DNA from: Pedobacter frigiditerrae
GTDB lineage: Bacteria > Bacteroidota > Bacteroidia > Sphingobacteriales > Sphingobacteriaceae
Direction: 5' to 3'
Length of the DNA: 64,000 bases
Assembly: GCF_004331645.1 (NCBI RefSeq)
Contig: NZ_SJSK01000001.1
Location: forward strand, 682,001 to 746,000
A program made the position numbers and the translations under genes. Below the pieces are notes generated by a model. The model was not told the DNA's origin, searched no databases, and saw only the letters and a list, made by a program, of their open reading frames with translations. Positions 1 to 9,204 of this stretch are shown one piece after another. How positions within the stretch are numbered: the first letter of the stretch is position 1; the number at the start of each line of letters is the position of its first letter.

Positions 1-1910
1 CTTCTAAGCATAACCTCTTGAGTTTGTTGATTTGCCATTCTATTCGCATTTCCAGCATTCCCAACAGCCACAGGTTCTGCTGCTGCACTATCGTGAACAA
101 CAACTGGTGATGGAAATTTAACCTGGTCGTTTTTTGGAGGATGACTAAAATCAGTATTCCACCAAGCTTTTAAAACTTTACTCATTGCTACGGCATCATT
201 AACTAAATCAGTTTTGCGTTCTAAAATATCCGCCCTACGACGTTTAACAACTACGTCGTATTGCGCTCTTAATTCTGTTGGGGGAACAATGTCATACCTT
301 AAATAATCATCAACACTTTCTAATACAATTAAACTGGTATTTCTAGTTACAATCCCAAATTGTCTACTCAATTGGCTAATCTCAACTTTGTTAATTTCAT
401 ATTGGATATCCATTTCTGTAATTTTCTTTTGAGCCCAGATTCTGCTCACATCAATTGAGCTTAAAGCTTGTGCATTAGGATCTAGACGAACTGTCTGTTC
501 ACTCACAACCATATTTCCATAGCCAAATTGCAACACAATACTCGTGCTATATTGACTTAAAATACCTGCAATGGCTAAATGCCCTGTTATATTAACATGC
601 ATAGATGGATAAGTTTGACGAACTTCTCCGCTATTTTTGATGCCTAAATATTGCAGTTGTTCTACATTCAATTGTTTAAAAGCATCTTCAACTTTTGTAT
701 TATTTAGGTTTATAAATTCACCGCCAGATTTTAAACTGATGTATTTCAAATTACTATAATCAGCTTTGTTTGATGAATTAATGGTATGGATTGGTTTGTT
801 TAGGAAAACCGTGTTTTTGCCGAAGGTAGAAAGGCCATCTGTAAAGAAAATGTATTCATTTCCTATCAAAGCCCGTTGATTAATTGAGCTAAAATTAGTT
901 CCTCCATCATAAACGATGTTTTCTAATCTCTTCTTTAATAAAGTCCAATCTCCATTGGTTATTACAAATGAACCGCCATTTTTAAAGGTATTATTTAGCA
1001 ATCCTAAATTGATGGTAAGGTTTTGTTTTTGTTGGATAAGCAATTCTAATAAGGCTAATTCTTTTTTAAGGTCTCTTTGTAGGCCACTTAAAGAACAGTC
1101 CCAAATTAAACCTATTTGATTATTCAACACTCGTGGTCTGCTTTGCTCTTTCGGGAAAACATTAACCAAGAAATAATATCCACTACTTGCTTTTTGCATT
1201 TGCACTTCTGGAATATTTGTAAGTTTAGGCAGGTTTATTGTTATTCCTTTTTGAGGTTGATAATTTGTTTTTTTCATCTCCGCCAAATAAGTATTTCCAA
1301 CGTTTTTAAAGCTAAAACTTCCGTCTGGTTGCTCAAGTAATTCCGGCTTAACAAGACTTTCGAATACTGTAGTTTTGAGTGTAAAATTGGCAATTGCCTG
1401 ATTATAATCCAAAGGTAAATGATAAAGTAAAACATTGCTTTTATCAAATTTCAGTTCTTCTTCATAACCAACAATTATTGTCCTTGTTCCTTTTGCTGGC
1501 ATTGGATAAATTCTTGTCCTGAAGTTATTTCCTTCTACTTTTTCCAATAACCCTGGATCTACTCTTCTATGCTCAATGCTTTCAAATACTTCTGTAGCTT
1601 TTGCTTTTTCTACAGGAACAGCTTCTCTCATTTTTCCATTAATATCTAATGCATAACGGCTAATGGTTACGCCCTCTGGCATTGGAAAAGTTAATTCTCC
1701 CTCTAAAACACGATTGCTGTTGTTGTAAAATGTCATTGTCATTACCGTTTTGGCAATGTTTCCAGTTATCTGAACATCGACATTCAGTTTTTGCAAATTA
1801 ACCGATTCTTGTTGTGCATTAGCTGTTTTTATTTTGAGAACAGGCATTTGGGCATTGCCCAGAAATGAAAATAGTAGCAATATTAAAAGAGAGGATATGG
1901 AAAGTTTCAT
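1..1910 (-). CDS. VIT and vWA domain protein, secreted (3' end cut off by window)
   Basis: This is an open frame of 636 codons running off the left edge of the window, so the C-terminus is missing. The ATG at 1908-1910 begins a signal peptide (hydrophobic stretch, then cleavage near residues 20-21 before Gln). Residues about 30-145 look like a VIT (vault/inter-alpha-trypsin) domain, including the PMPEG-type motif and a basic HRRVDPG segment. A von Willebrand A domain follows with a complete metal-ion site: DCSLS at residues 271-275, the GGTNFSS threonine loop and FFTDG. Family knowledge: VIT/vWA proteins are extracytoplasmic, metal-dependent adhesion or scaffold proteins; in Bacteroidetes they often carry extra C-terminal domains. 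The exact role is unknown. Transcribed away from pfkA's terminator; 162 bases of non-coding DNA lie upstream. Confidence 0.85.
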   Translation of the reverse strand, partial: MKLSISSLLILLLFSFLGNAQMPVLKIKTANAQQESVNLQKLNVDVQITGNIAKTVMTMTFYNNSNRVLEGELTFPMPEGVTISRYALDINGKMREAVPVEKAKATEVFESIEHRRVDPGLLEKVEGNNFRTRIYPMPAKGTRTIIVGYEEELKFDKSNVLLYHLPLDYNQAIANFTLKTTVFESLVKPELLEQPDGSFSFKNVGNTYLAEMKKTNYQPQKGITINLPKLTNIPEVQMQKASSGYYFLVNVFPKEQSRPRVLNNQIGLIWDCSLSGLQRDLKKELALLELLIQQKQNLTINLGLLNNTFKNGGSFVITNGDWTLLKKRLENIVYDGGTNFSSINQRALIGNEYIFFTDGLSTFGKNTVFLNKPIHTINSSNKADYSNLKYISLKSGGEFINLNNTKVEDAFKQLNVEQLQYLGIKNSGEVRQTYPSMHVNITGHLAIAGILSQYSTSIVLQFGYGNMVVSEQTVRLDPNAQALSSIDVSRIWAQKKITEMDIQYEINKVEISQLSRQFGIVTRNTSLIVLESVDDYLRYDIVPPTELRAQYDVVVKRRRADILERKTDLVNDAVAMSKVLKAWWNTDFSHPPKNDQVKFPSPVVVHDSAAAEPVAVGNAGNANRMANQQTQEVMLR

Positions 1911-2009
1911 AGCTGTAAGTTTTACTATTGATGCGAAACCTACAGCTATTTCACAAATGTTAGTTAAACTTTTTATAAAATACCTAGAAATGAGTAGATG
2001 ATATGCAAT

Positions 2010-2050
2010 AAAAAAACCGCAGAAAACAGTTTAAATCTGCTCTTCTGCGG
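2010..2050 (-). terminator. Rho-independent terminator of pfkA
   Basis: Stem CCGCAGAA (2017-2024) pairs with TTCTGCGG (2043-2050); read on the minus strand it is followed by a run of T. It lies about 20 bases beyond the pfkA stop codon. Confidence 0.8.
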
Positions 2051-2072
2051 CTACATTTTTTAATTTATTCTC

Positions 2073-3056
2073 TTACATTGAAAGTATTTCTACCAACCTT
2101 AACCAAGCTGGTGTAATTTTTTCTGCGTCTATGTGTTTGGTGGTTTGAGAAAATGGCGTAAAAACGATTTCTTTATTTATCTGACCCACCATTACATCAG
2201 TTTTTCCTTCTAACAACCCTTCTACAGCGGCTACACCTAGGCGACTTGCCAAAACTCTGTCCATACAGGTTGGTTTGCCACCACGTTGTATGTGACCTAA
2301 TACAGAAATGCGAATATCGTATTTAGGAAATTTCTCTTTTAATGCTTCGCCTACAACATATGCACCACCTCCTTCATCGCCTTCTGCTACGATGATAATT
2401 TTTGAAGCTTTATCTTTACGTCCGGTTTCTATTCTGTGGAATAATTGGGGTAAGCCAACCTTTGCCTCTGGAATTAAGATGGCTTCGGCACCAACGCCAA
2501 TACCACTTCTTAGAGCTATTAATCCAGAATCTCTGCCCATCACTTCTACAATGAAAAGTCTATCATGCGATTCGGCAGTATCTCTAATCTTATCAACGGC
2601 GTTAACAACATTGTTTATTGCAGTGTCATAACCAATTGCGAAATCGGTACCCATTAAATCGTTATCAATTGTACCGGGTAAACCAACTATAGGAAAATCA
2701 AATTCTTGGGAAAAGATGTCCGCTCCTCTAAAAGTTCCGTCTCCACCAATTACTACGAGGGCATCAATTTCACTTTCTTTTAAATTTTTATAGGCTTGGG
2801 CTCTGCCTTCTTTAGTACGAAAAGCATCACATCTGTAAGTTTTTAATATGGTCCCCCCACGTTGGATAATGTTGGCTACAGACTTTCCATCCATAGGAAA
2901 AAAATCTCCTTGGATTAATCCTTCATATCCTCTTAAGATTCCGGTAACTTTTAAATTGTGGTATAAACTAGCTCTAACTACAGCCCTAATAGCAGCGTTC
3001 ATCCCTGGAGCATCGCCACCTGAGGTTAAAACGCCTATATTTTTAATTGTACTCAT
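2073..3056 (-). CDS. pfkA: ATP-dependent 6-phosphofructokinase
   Basis: Phosphorylates fructose 6-phosphate to the 1,6-bisphosphate, the committed step of glycolysis, in the cytoplasm. The 327 residues match the usual length of bacterial PfkA. Visible motifs: nucleotide loop TSGGDAPGMN (11-20), GGDGT (104-108), PGTIDND (127-133) with the catalytic Asp131, and EVMGRDSG (171-178). Gly107 and Gly128 occupy the positions that are Asp and Lys in pyrophosphate-dependent enzymes, so ATP should be the donor. The start lies one base after the stop codon of the dsbD-like gene, so the two are probably co-transcribed although they have no obvious functional link. A strong terminator follows. Confidence 0.97.
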   Translation of the reverse strand: MSTIKNIGVLTSGGDAPGMNAAIRAVVRASLYHNLKVTGILRGYEGLIQGDFFPMDGKSVANIIQRGGTILKTYRCDAFRTKEGRAQAYKNLKESEIDALVVIGGDGTFRGADIFSQEFDFPIVGLPGTIDNDLMGTDFAIGYDTAINNVVNAVDKIRDTAESHDRLFIVEVMGRDSGLIALRSGIGVGAEAILIPEAKVGLPQLFHRIETGRKDKASKIIIVAEGDEGGGAYVVGEALKEKFPKYDIRISVLGHIQRGGKPTCMDRVLASRLGVAAVEGLLEGKTDVMVGQINKEIVFTPFSQTTKHIDAEKITPAWLRLVEILSM

Positions 3057-3057
3057 T

Positions 3058-4755
3058 TTATTTTTTTGTTGCTGATTTAAATTGGTCTATGCCACTTTGC
3101 AAATATGCTGCATATTCTTTTGCATCAAAAATTGCTCCTTGAGGCTCAACTAATGGGTTTAAATTATGATCTGCCAACACATAATAAGGTTGCGAATTAG
3201 ACCCATATTTTGTTGCTTGTAAATCTTGATTCCATCTTCCTAAATCATCAGTATCACCTTTCAAATATTTTGAATAATGAACTTTATTCGCCGGCATTTT
3301 AACTTTACGCTCGTCAACATAAAGTTGGATAAGCACATATTCTTCTTTAATTAATTTGCCAACTTCTGGATTGATCCAAACATCGTCTTCCATTCTCCTA
3401 CAGTTTACACATGACCATCCTGTAAAATCTAACATTACGGGTTTGCCAACCGTTTTTGCATATTCAAGCCCTTCATCTAAATCAAAGAATACATTAAAAC
3501 CAATGGGTGGATGTAGAACTTCGCTGTATTTAACTTTTGCAGGAAATGCTGCGCTTGCTTTTGTAGCTTCTGTTGAACCACTTCTTAAGATAAAGTCTTG
3601 CGTATGCATTGGTGGTGCAATCCCACTTAAAACACTTACTGGAGCTCCCCATAAGCCAGGAATCATATAAACGGCAAATGCAATAGAAACTATGGAAAGT
3701 AGTAATCTTGGCACAGAAATAAAAGGCAATGGGCTATCATGTGAAAACTGTAGTTTACCAAGAAGATAGAATCCCATCATGGTAAATATAACAATCCACA
3801 ACACCAAGAATATCTCTCTATCAAACCAACCCCAATGCCATACCAAATCAGCAGAAGATAAAAACTTCAATGCTAAGGCAAGCTCTAAAAATCCTAAACA
3901 AACCTTTACGCTATTTAACCAACCGCCAGATTTTGGCATATTATTTAGAAAGCCTGGAAATATTGCTGATAAGGTAAATGGTAAGGCTAATGCAAGTGAA
4001 AAGCCAAACATTCCTACTGCTGGCCCAAGTAATTCACCTTTTGAACTTGCATCTACCAACAGTGTTCCAATAATTGGGCCGGTACAAGAAAAGGATACTA
4101 ATGCCAAAGAAGCGGCCATGAAAAACAGCCCACCCAATCCTTTAGTCGTATCGGCCTTTTGGTCAATCTTATTCACAAAAGAACTAGGCAATGTTATTTC
4201 AAACGCCCCAAAAAATGATATTGCAAAAATGACCAGCAGAATAAAAAACAAAATGTTAAATGTACCACTACTACTTAGCTCGTTTAATTTTGCTGATCCA
4301 AATAACACTGTAATTAATAATCCAACCCCAACATAAATCACAATAATTGAAAGCCCATAGATTATTGCTTGTGCAATTCCTTTTTGTCTACTTCCTCCCT
4401 TTTTCATAAAGTAGCTAACGGTTAAAGGTACCATTGGAAAAATGCATGGCATCAAAAACCCTAGAAACCCTCCCAAGAGCCCCTTGATAAAGGTTTCCCA
4501 TAGTGTAAGTGTCTTTTTTTCTTTTTGTACACCTCCTGTTTTTGCTGCCGCTGCCGTATCCTTTTTTACAGTATCTGTAGCTACAGGCGCTACCTTGCTA
4601 TTCGCTATGCTATCTTCCGCAGAGCCAACGGTTGTAAATCCATCATCTTCTACTTTTGTAGTTGTATCTGTTTGCAGTTTGATTGCGTAACTTGAGGCGG
4701 GTTGTAAAACCAAAAAAACACCGATAAGTAATATCAGTAATCCTATTTTTTTCAT
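3058..4755 (-). CDS. DsbD-type thiol:disulfide reductase lacking the N-terminal alpha domain
   Basis: Membrane protein that carries electrons from cytoplasmic thioredoxin to the periplasm. Residues 1-24 are a signal peptide, then a Thr/Ala/Lys-rich linker (25-85). The polytopic beta domain (about 90-380) holds the two redox cysteines in LMPCIFPMVP (C104) and SFSCTGP (C224). The C-terminal thioredoxin-like gamma domain contains GWSCVNC (C449, C452) and a cis-Pro region SQPYY. E. coli DsbD has an immunoglobulin-like alpha domain at the N-terminus; here it is absent, and two free alpha-domain proteins are encoded just upstream on the same strand. Inference: these act together as a split DsbD. 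The gene ends one base before pfkA. Confidence 0.93.
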   Translation of the reverse strand: MKKIGLLILLIGVFLVLQPASSYAIKLQTDTTTKVEDDGFTTVGSAEDSIANSKVAPVATDTVKKDTAAAAKTGGVQKEKKTLTLWETFIKGLLGGFLGFLMPCIFPMVPLTVSYFMKKGGSRQKGIAQAIIYGLSIIVIYVGVGLLITVLFGSAKLNELSSSGTFNILFFILLVIFAISFFGAFEITLPSSFVNKIDQKADTTKGLGGLFFMAASLALVSFSCTGPIIGTLLVDASSKGELLGPAVGMFGFSLALALPFTLSAIFPGFLNNMPKSGGWLNSVKVCLGFLELALALKFLSSADLVWHWGWFDREIFLVLWIVIFTMMGFYLLGKLQFSHDSPLPFISVPRLLLSIVSIAFAVYMIPGLWGAPVSVLSGIAPPMHTQDFILRSGSTEATKASAAFPAKVKYSEVLHPPIGFNVFFDLDEGLEYAKTVGKPVMLDFTGWSCVNCRRMEDDVWINPEVGKLIKEEYVLIQLYVDERKVKMPANKVHYSKYLKGDTDDLGRWNQDLQATKYGSNSQPYYVLADHNLNPLVEPQGAIFDAKEYAAYLQSGIDQFKSATKK

Positions 4756-4851
4756 GCTTGTTTTGTAAAGGGGGTGAAATTAATAAATCTTTTTATTAAT
4801 GACGGTTAATGTAAGCTTTAGGGTTATTTACATTGCATTGGTATTACATTT

Positions 4852-5295
4852 TTATTTCACTGGAATGCTAAAAGCAACTTCATCAGAAGGTAAACATTTC
4901 TTATCATTACAAGCCATAAATTCTACTTTCCCCTTAACTATTGTTGATGTTTTATTAAGCTTTATTCTTTGAGCAAAAACAACTTCATTTTCAAAATAAG
5001 TTAAATTAAGTTCTAAAATTTTGTCAAACTTAGAAACAGGTTTTGGTGCTATGGTTTTTCCTATCAAAATGTAATCTTTTGATGGTGAAAAACTAAAGCT
5101 TGTTTTAGCAGGGATACCTTTTACATCTAAGGAATAAATATGCCATCGGTTTTGCATTTTAGCCTTCAAATATAACGTTGCTTCATTTTTATTTACCTTT
5201 TTAGCTAGGTACGTCCAAGAGACAGGCTGTTCCAATTGCGCATCAACCCTTGTAAATGCGAAAATCAAAACCGCGAATAGAATTATTCTCTTCAT
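4852..5295 (-). CDS. Secreted stand-alone DsbD alpha-domain protein (downstream copy)
   Basis: 147 residues with a signal peptide ending near VDA-Q (19/20). The rest matches the N-terminal alpha domain of DsbD: WHIYS (51-55), and the redox pair in FMACNDKKCLP (C129, C134), which aligns with C103/C109 of the E. coli domain but with four rather than five residues between the cysteines. No membrane domain follows. Family knowledge: the alpha domain passes electrons from the membrane reductase to periplasmic substrates. It is a tandem paralogue of the next gene upstream and lies directly before the DsbD-like membrane protein, 96 bases away, so a joint electron-transfer role is likely. The two copies are separated by a terminator-like hairpin. 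Confidence 0.85.
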   Translation of the reverse strand: MKRIILFAVLIFAFTRVDAQLEQPVSWTYLAKKVNKNEATLYLKAKMQNRWHIYSLDVKGIPAKTSFSFSPSKDYILIGKTIAPKPVSKFDKILELNLTYFENEVVFAQRIKLNKTSTIVKGKVEFMACNDKKCLPSDEVAFSIPVK

Positions 5296-5304
5296 ATTTT
5301 TAAA

Positions 5305-5332
5305 TAAAAAAAGTCCCGATAAATCGAGACTT
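5305..5332 (-). terminator. Terminator between the two DsbD alpha-domain genes
   Basis: Hairpin AAGTC-C-CGAT / ATCG-A-GACTT (5311-5332, one mismatch), followed on the minus strand by a T-rich run (5310 downward). It follows the upstream copy, implying that the two paralogues need not be made in equal amounts. Confidence 0.7.
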
Positions 5333-5349
5333 CCATAAATTTTATTGTT

Positions 5350-5799
5350 TTATTTAACAGGTATACTGAACGTTACTTCGCTGGGTGGTAAGCATTGTTT
5401 GTCATTACATACCATAAACTCCACCTGTCCTTTAACTACGGTTGTTCCCTTATTCAACTTTACCTTTTGTTGAAATATAACTTCGTTCTCGAAATACAAA
5501 ACATCCATCTTAAAACTTTTTTCAAATTTTGTAATTGGTTTTGGCTCTTTTGGTTTTCCAACTAATGAAAAGTCTTTTGATGGTGTAAAGGTAAATACGG
5601 TTTTATTTGGCCCGCCCGGTTTTATATTTTGAGAATAGATATGCCAATCATCTTCTATAGTGGCTTTTAGATAGACTATCGCTTCTGTTTTACTAATTTT
5701 TGTTGCTTTATAAGACCAGCTCACTGGATTTTCCAATTGGGCAAAAGCTCCAACTGCACTAAAAAACATTAACGTCAAAATTAAAATTGCTTTCTTCAT
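5350..5799 (-). CDS. Secreted stand-alone DsbD alpha-domain protein (upstream copy)
   Basis: 149 residues, signal peptide ending near AFA-Q (20/21), then a DsbD alpha domain with WHIYSQ and the cysteine pair in FMVCNDKQCLPP (C131, C136). It is closely similar over its whole length to the neighbouring copy, which shows a tandem duplication; the most variable part is the loop after WHIYS. The start codon is four bases from the stop of birA, so the two may share a transcript. Role inferred as in the other copy: a soluble periplasmic electron carrier fed by the DsbD-like membrane protein, perhaps for a different set of substrates. Confidence 0.85.
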   Translation of the reverse strand: MKKAILILTLMFFSAVGAFAQLENPVSWSYKATKISKTEAIVYLKATIEDDWHIYSQNIKPGGPNKTVFTFTPSKDFSLVGKPKEPKPITKFEKSFKMDVLYFENEVIFQQKVKLNKGTTVVKGQVEFMVCNDKQCLPPSEVTFSIPVK

Positions 5800-5802
5800 T
5801 AT

Positions 5803-6576
5803 TTATGGGTTTAAAAATTCTATTTCTTTAAAATTAAACTGGGTTACTTTTTCGTCTCTCATAACATTAAGCAATCCTAAATCTGTTATTCCTAAAATTA
5901 TACCTTCAAAAATCTCGCCATTGTGGCGATACATTGACGGAATGTTAATTTTATACAACTTATGAACGTAAGCTTCTGTTAAAAAAGCATGTGCCCCTGT
6001 TTTTAGTTGTAGGTATAAACTTTCTATTTGACTACAAATTTCGCTCAACAGCTCAGCTAAATTAACATCTTCCTGTAAAATTTGATGTAACGATGTTGCT
6101 TTAGAAGCCAATTCATTTGAAAAATCTTGTTGGTTAATGTTCAAACCTATGCCAATAACGGCAGTTTTAATGGCATTGCCCACAATTGAGTTTTCTATTA
6201 AAATGCCGCCTAATTTTTTATTTAAATAGTAAATATCATTTGGCCATTTTATAGTTATTCCTACAGGCACATACTTAGATAAAGCTTTGTTTATGGCAAT
6301 GCTGATGGCTATATTTAACAAAAACTGTTTGTTAAGCGGTAAAAATTTTGGCTTTAATAAAATGCTTACGGTTAGGTTTTTTCCTGGCTCTGCTTGCCAG
6401 GTGTTTTCTTGTTGACCCCTTCCTGCAAACTGGTGGTCTGCCATAATTACAGTTCCTTCGGGTAATGGCTCGGATTTTGACACCAAATTCTTTAAAAAAG
6501 TATTAGTAGAATCAACCGCTAATAATTTGATAAGATTTTGACCAACAAATAATGTTGAAAAAGTGTTATTTTGCAA
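5803..6576 (-). CDS. birA: Biotin--[acetyl-CoA carboxylase] ligase, no DNA-binding domain
   Basis: Activates biotin with ATP and attaches it to the biotin carrier lysine of carboxylases. Motifs: GRGQQENTW (52-60), the adenylate-binding loop in place of GRGRRGRxW; KWPND (110-114); and KLGGILIE (121-128). At 257 residues it begins directly at the catalytic domain and has no N-terminal winged helix, so it is a class I ligase that cannot act as a biotin repressor as E. coli BirA does. A short C-terminal SH3-like domain follows. Divergent from rsfS with 43 bases between the start codons. Confidence 0.93.
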   Translation of the reverse strand: MQNNTFSTLFVGQNLIKLLAVDSTNTFLKNLVSKSEPLPEGTVIMADHQFAGRGQQENTWQAEPGKNLTVSILLKPKFLPLNKQFLLNIAISIAINKALSKYVPVGITIKWPNDIYYLNKKLGGILIENSIVGNAIKTAVIGIGLNINQQDFSNELASKATSLHQILQEDVNLAELLSEICSQIESLYLQLKTGAHAFLTEAYVHKLYKINIPSMYRHNGEIFEGIILGITDLGLLNVMRDEKVTQFNFKEIEFLNP

Positions 6577-6585
6577 GTGTTGATT

Positions 6586-6593
6586 TATATTTG
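6586..6593 (+). promoter_or_regulatory. Candidate -7 element upstream of rsfS-ftsH
   Basis: TATATTTG fits the Bacteroidetes TAnnTTTG consensus and lies 27 bases before the rsfS start. No TTG is found at the expected -33 spacing, so this is weak. A TAATTTTG on the other strand (6609-6602) could serve birA. Confidence 0.35.
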
Positions 6594-6619
6594 TTGATTA
6601 TCAAAATTAAAAATTTTTA

Positions 6620-6994
6620 ATGGTAAAAAAGAAAACCGCAAATCTTTCTACATACCTCTCTGAAATAGCTGTACAAGGCATACAAGAAAAAAAAGGGCAT
6701 GACATTGTTCGTTTAGATTTAAGAGAACTAAATAGTTCTGTTTCTGATTATTTTGTTGTTTGCAATGCAGATTCTTCCACACAAGTAAAAGCAATTGCTG
6801 ATAGTGTTGAAGATGAAATCTATAAACTAACTCAAACAAGTCCTTGGCATAAAGAAGGTCAGGAAAACGCCGAATGGATTATCTTAGACTACTTTGATAT
6901 TGTAGTACACATTTTTAAAACCGAAAAACGTGAGTTTTTTGGAATTGAAGATTTATGGGGCGATGCAGAAGCCACCTCTTACAAAAGTGCATAG
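6620..6994 (+). CDS. rsfS: Ribosome silencing factor RsfS (YbeB/Iojap family)
   Basis: Binds uL14 on the large ribosomal subunit and blocks subunit joining when nutrients are scarce; it also helps large-subunit assembly. 124 residues. The family core is intact: SDYFVVCNADSSTQVKAIAD (41-60), EGQENAEWIILDYFDIVVHI, and the C-terminal R-x-FFGIEDLWGDA. It lies 29 bases upstream of ftsH in the same direction, which suggests co-transcription. The start ATG is the first in frame after the candidate promoter. Confidence 0.94.
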   Translation: MVKKKTANLSTYLSEIAVQGIQEKKGHDIVRLDLRELNSSVSDYFVVCNADSSTQVKAIADSVEDEIYKLTQTSPWHKEGQENAEWIILDYFDIVVHIFKTEKREFFGIEDLWGDAEATSYKSA

Positions 6995-7023
6995 CCAATT
7001 TATTTACACACATTTGAACTAAC

Positions 7024-9111
7024 ATGAAAGAACCTCAAAATACAGATACCAAGCCAAAACAGATCAGACGAACTCCAAATATTCCAAAAAAACCCCAAAA
7101 AGGATCTAAATTCAATATTTTTTGGGTTTATGCAGCAATTATAGTTGCACTAATAGCAGCTCAGGTTTTATTTTCTACAGATAGTGTTAAAAACGTAGAT
7201 TATAAAGTTTTTGAAAGCGAAATGCTTTTAAAAGGTAACGTTAAAAGAATCCTTTCGTATAAATCTGATGACATTGTAATTTCTGAAGTCTTTATAAAAG
7301 ATGATAAAGTAGAAGACCCTGCTTATAAAAAATACAAAAGCAAATCGGCTTTCAATACAGGTACAAATAAAGGTCCTTTAGTTACTTTTACTTCACCTTC
7401 TACCGATGCGTTGGATAAAAGATTAGAGGCATCTCAAACCAATGCAAAAATTCCTCTAGACCAACAGTTAAAATCTGAAACAACTTCAAAATCTAGTCCT
7501 TGGTCTGGTCTATTTGTGAACATTGTTATCCCTTTGTTATTAATTATTGGGCTTTGGATATTCATGATGCGCCGTATGGGCGGTGGTGGCGGTGGTGGTG
7601 GTGGGCAAATCTTCAACATTGGAAAATCAAAAGCAACTTTATTTGATAAAGAAAGCCAAGTAAATATAACTTTTAACGATGTTGCTGGTTTAACGGAAGC
7701 CAAAGTGGAGGTAATGGAAATTGTAGATTTCCTTAAAAATCCTAAAAAATATACAAACTTGGGTGGTAAAATCCCTAAAGGTGCATTATTGGTTGGGGCT
7801 CCAGGAACCGGAAAAACATTATTGGCTAAAGCGGTTGCTGGCGAGGCTCAAGTTCCATTTTTCTCTTTATCAGGCTCTGATTTTGTGGAGATGTTTGTGG
7901 GTGTTGGAGCTTCTCGTGTTCGTGATTTGTTTAAACAAGCTAAAGATAAAGCGCCTTGTATCATCTTTATTGATGAGATCGATGCCATTGGCAGAGCTAG
8001 AGGGAAAGGTAGTATGATGGGTGGAAATGATGAGCGTGAAAACACCTTGAATCAATTGTTAGTAGAGATGGACGGTTTCGGTACCGATTCCGGAATTATT
8101 ATCATGGGCGCAACCAATAGGGCCGACGTATTAGATAGTGCTTTGTTAAGACCTGGTCGTTTTGATAGACAAATCTATGTTGATATGCCCGACATTAATG
8201 AGCGTAAAGAAATATTTAATGTACACTTAAAGCCAATTAAATTAGAAGAAAACATCGATATTAATTTCTTGGCCAAACAGACCCCTGGTTTTTCAGGAGC
8301 TGATATTGCAAATTTATGTAATGAAGCTGCATTAATTGCTGCAAGGAAAACGCATGAATCTGTAACTAAACAAGATTTCTTAGATGCCGTTGATCGTATA
8401 ATTGGCGGTTTAGAGAAAAAGAATAAAATAATTACTAAAGAAGAGAAAAAAGCTATTGCTTTCCATGAAGCTGGCCATGCAACTGTTTCTTGGTTGTTAA
8501 AACATGCGCATCCGCTAATTAAAGTAACTATTGTTCCTCGTGGCCAATCTTTAGGTGCCGCATGGTATTTACCAGAAGAAAGAAGCATTACCACTACCGA
8601 GCAAATATTAGACGAAATGTGTGCTACAATGGGTGGTAGAGCAGCAGAGAAAATCACATTTGGTAAAATTAGTACAGGTGCATTAAGCGATTTAGAAAAA
8701 GTAACTAAGCAAGCTTATGCAATGGTTTCAATGTATGGACTAAACGATAAAATAGGCAATATCTCTTATTACGATTCTAGAGGTCAAGAAAGTTTTACCA
8801 AACCTTATTCAGAAGCTACAGCAAGAATTATTGATGAAGAGGCTAGCAAAATTATTGAGGAGCAATACCAAAGAGCCTTACAAATTTTGGCAGATAATCA
8901 ACAAAACCTAGTTAAACTAGCCGAGAAACTATTGGTGGCAGAGGTGATTTTCAAAGAAGACTTAGAGGAAATATTTGGCAAACGTGAGTTTGATACAGAG
9001 GGCACAGAATTACTTGCAGAACTTGTTCCTGCAGATAATGTTTCCTTAATTACTCCAACAAAAAAAGACCCTGGCACTCCTTCAGCTCATGCGGAAGAAG
9101 AGCCTAAATAA
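7024..9111 (+). CDS. ftsH: ATP-dependent zinc metalloprotease FtsH
   Basis: Membrane-anchored AAA+ protease that extracts and degrades membrane and regulatory proteins. 695 residues: a Lys/Pro-rich cytoplasmic N-tail, TM1 (33-50), a periplasmic domain of about 110 residues, TM2 (162-182), then a run of nine glycines (186-194) as a juxtamembrane linker. AAA domain: Walker A GAPGTGKT (258-265), pore loop FVGVG (291-295), Walker B IIFIDE (313-318), and second region of homology ending RPGRFDR. The protease domain carries HEAGH (481-485) and the third zinc ligand in GALSDLEK. The C-terminal tail is acidic. A hairpin terminator follows at once. Confidence 0.97.
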   Translation: MKEPQNTDTKPKQIRRTPNIPKKPQKGSKFNIFWVYAAIIVALIAAQVLFSTDSVKNVDYKVFESEMLLKGNVKRILSYKSDDIVISEVFIKDDKVEDPAYKKYKSKSAFNTGTNKGPLVTFTSPSTDALDKRLEASQTNAKIPLDQQLKSETTSKSSPWSGLFVNIVIPLLLIIGLWIFMMRRMGGGGGGGGGQIFNIGKSKATLFDKESQVNITFNDVAGLTEAKVEVMEIVDFLKNPKKYTNLGGKIPKGALLVGAPGTGKTLLAKAVAGEAQVPFFSLSGSDFVEMFVGVGASRVRDLFKQAKDKAPCIIFIDEIDAIGRARGKGSMMGGNDERENTLNQLLVEMDGFGTDSGIIIMGATNRADVLDSALLRPGRFDRQIYVDMPDINERKEIFNVHLKPIKLEENIDINFLAKQTPGFSGADIANLCNEAALIAARKTHESVTKQDFLDAVDRIIGGLEKKNKIITKEEKKAIAFHEAGHATVSWLLKHAHPLIKVTIVPRGQSLGAAWYLPEERSITTTEQILDEMCATMGGRAAEKITFGKISTGALSDLEKVTKQAYAMVSMYGLNDKIGNISYYDSRGQESFTKPYSEATARIIDEEASKIIEEQYQRALQILADNQQNLVKLAEKLLVAEVIFKEDLEEIFGKREFDTEGTELLAELVPADNVSLITPTKKDPGTPSAHAEEEPK

Positions 9112-9133
9112 AAAATAGATTAATTAATTTACA

Positions 9134-9167
9134 AAAGAAGCAGTCTTATAATTAAGGCTGCTTCTTT
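9134..9167 (+). terminator. Terminator of ftsH
   Basis: Ten perfect pairs, AAAGAAGCAG (9134-9143) with CTGCTTCTTT (9158-9167), extended through the loop by a further CTTA/TAAG helix. It covers the TTG at 9166 that would otherwise be the longest start for the next gene, an argument against that start. Confidence 0.75.
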
Positions 9168-9204
9168 GCTTATATCCTTCCCGTTAAGTAATTTTGGCTG
9201 TCGT

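Noticed and set aside
916..1340. Two plus-strand frames of 67 and 74 codons
   Set aside because: They lie antisense to the VIT/vWA gene, whose domains are clear, and have no family features.
9166..9204. Longer N-terminus of the LUD protein from TTG at 9166
   Set aside because: The TTG is inside the ftsH terminator stem, so the ATG at 9205 is preferred.
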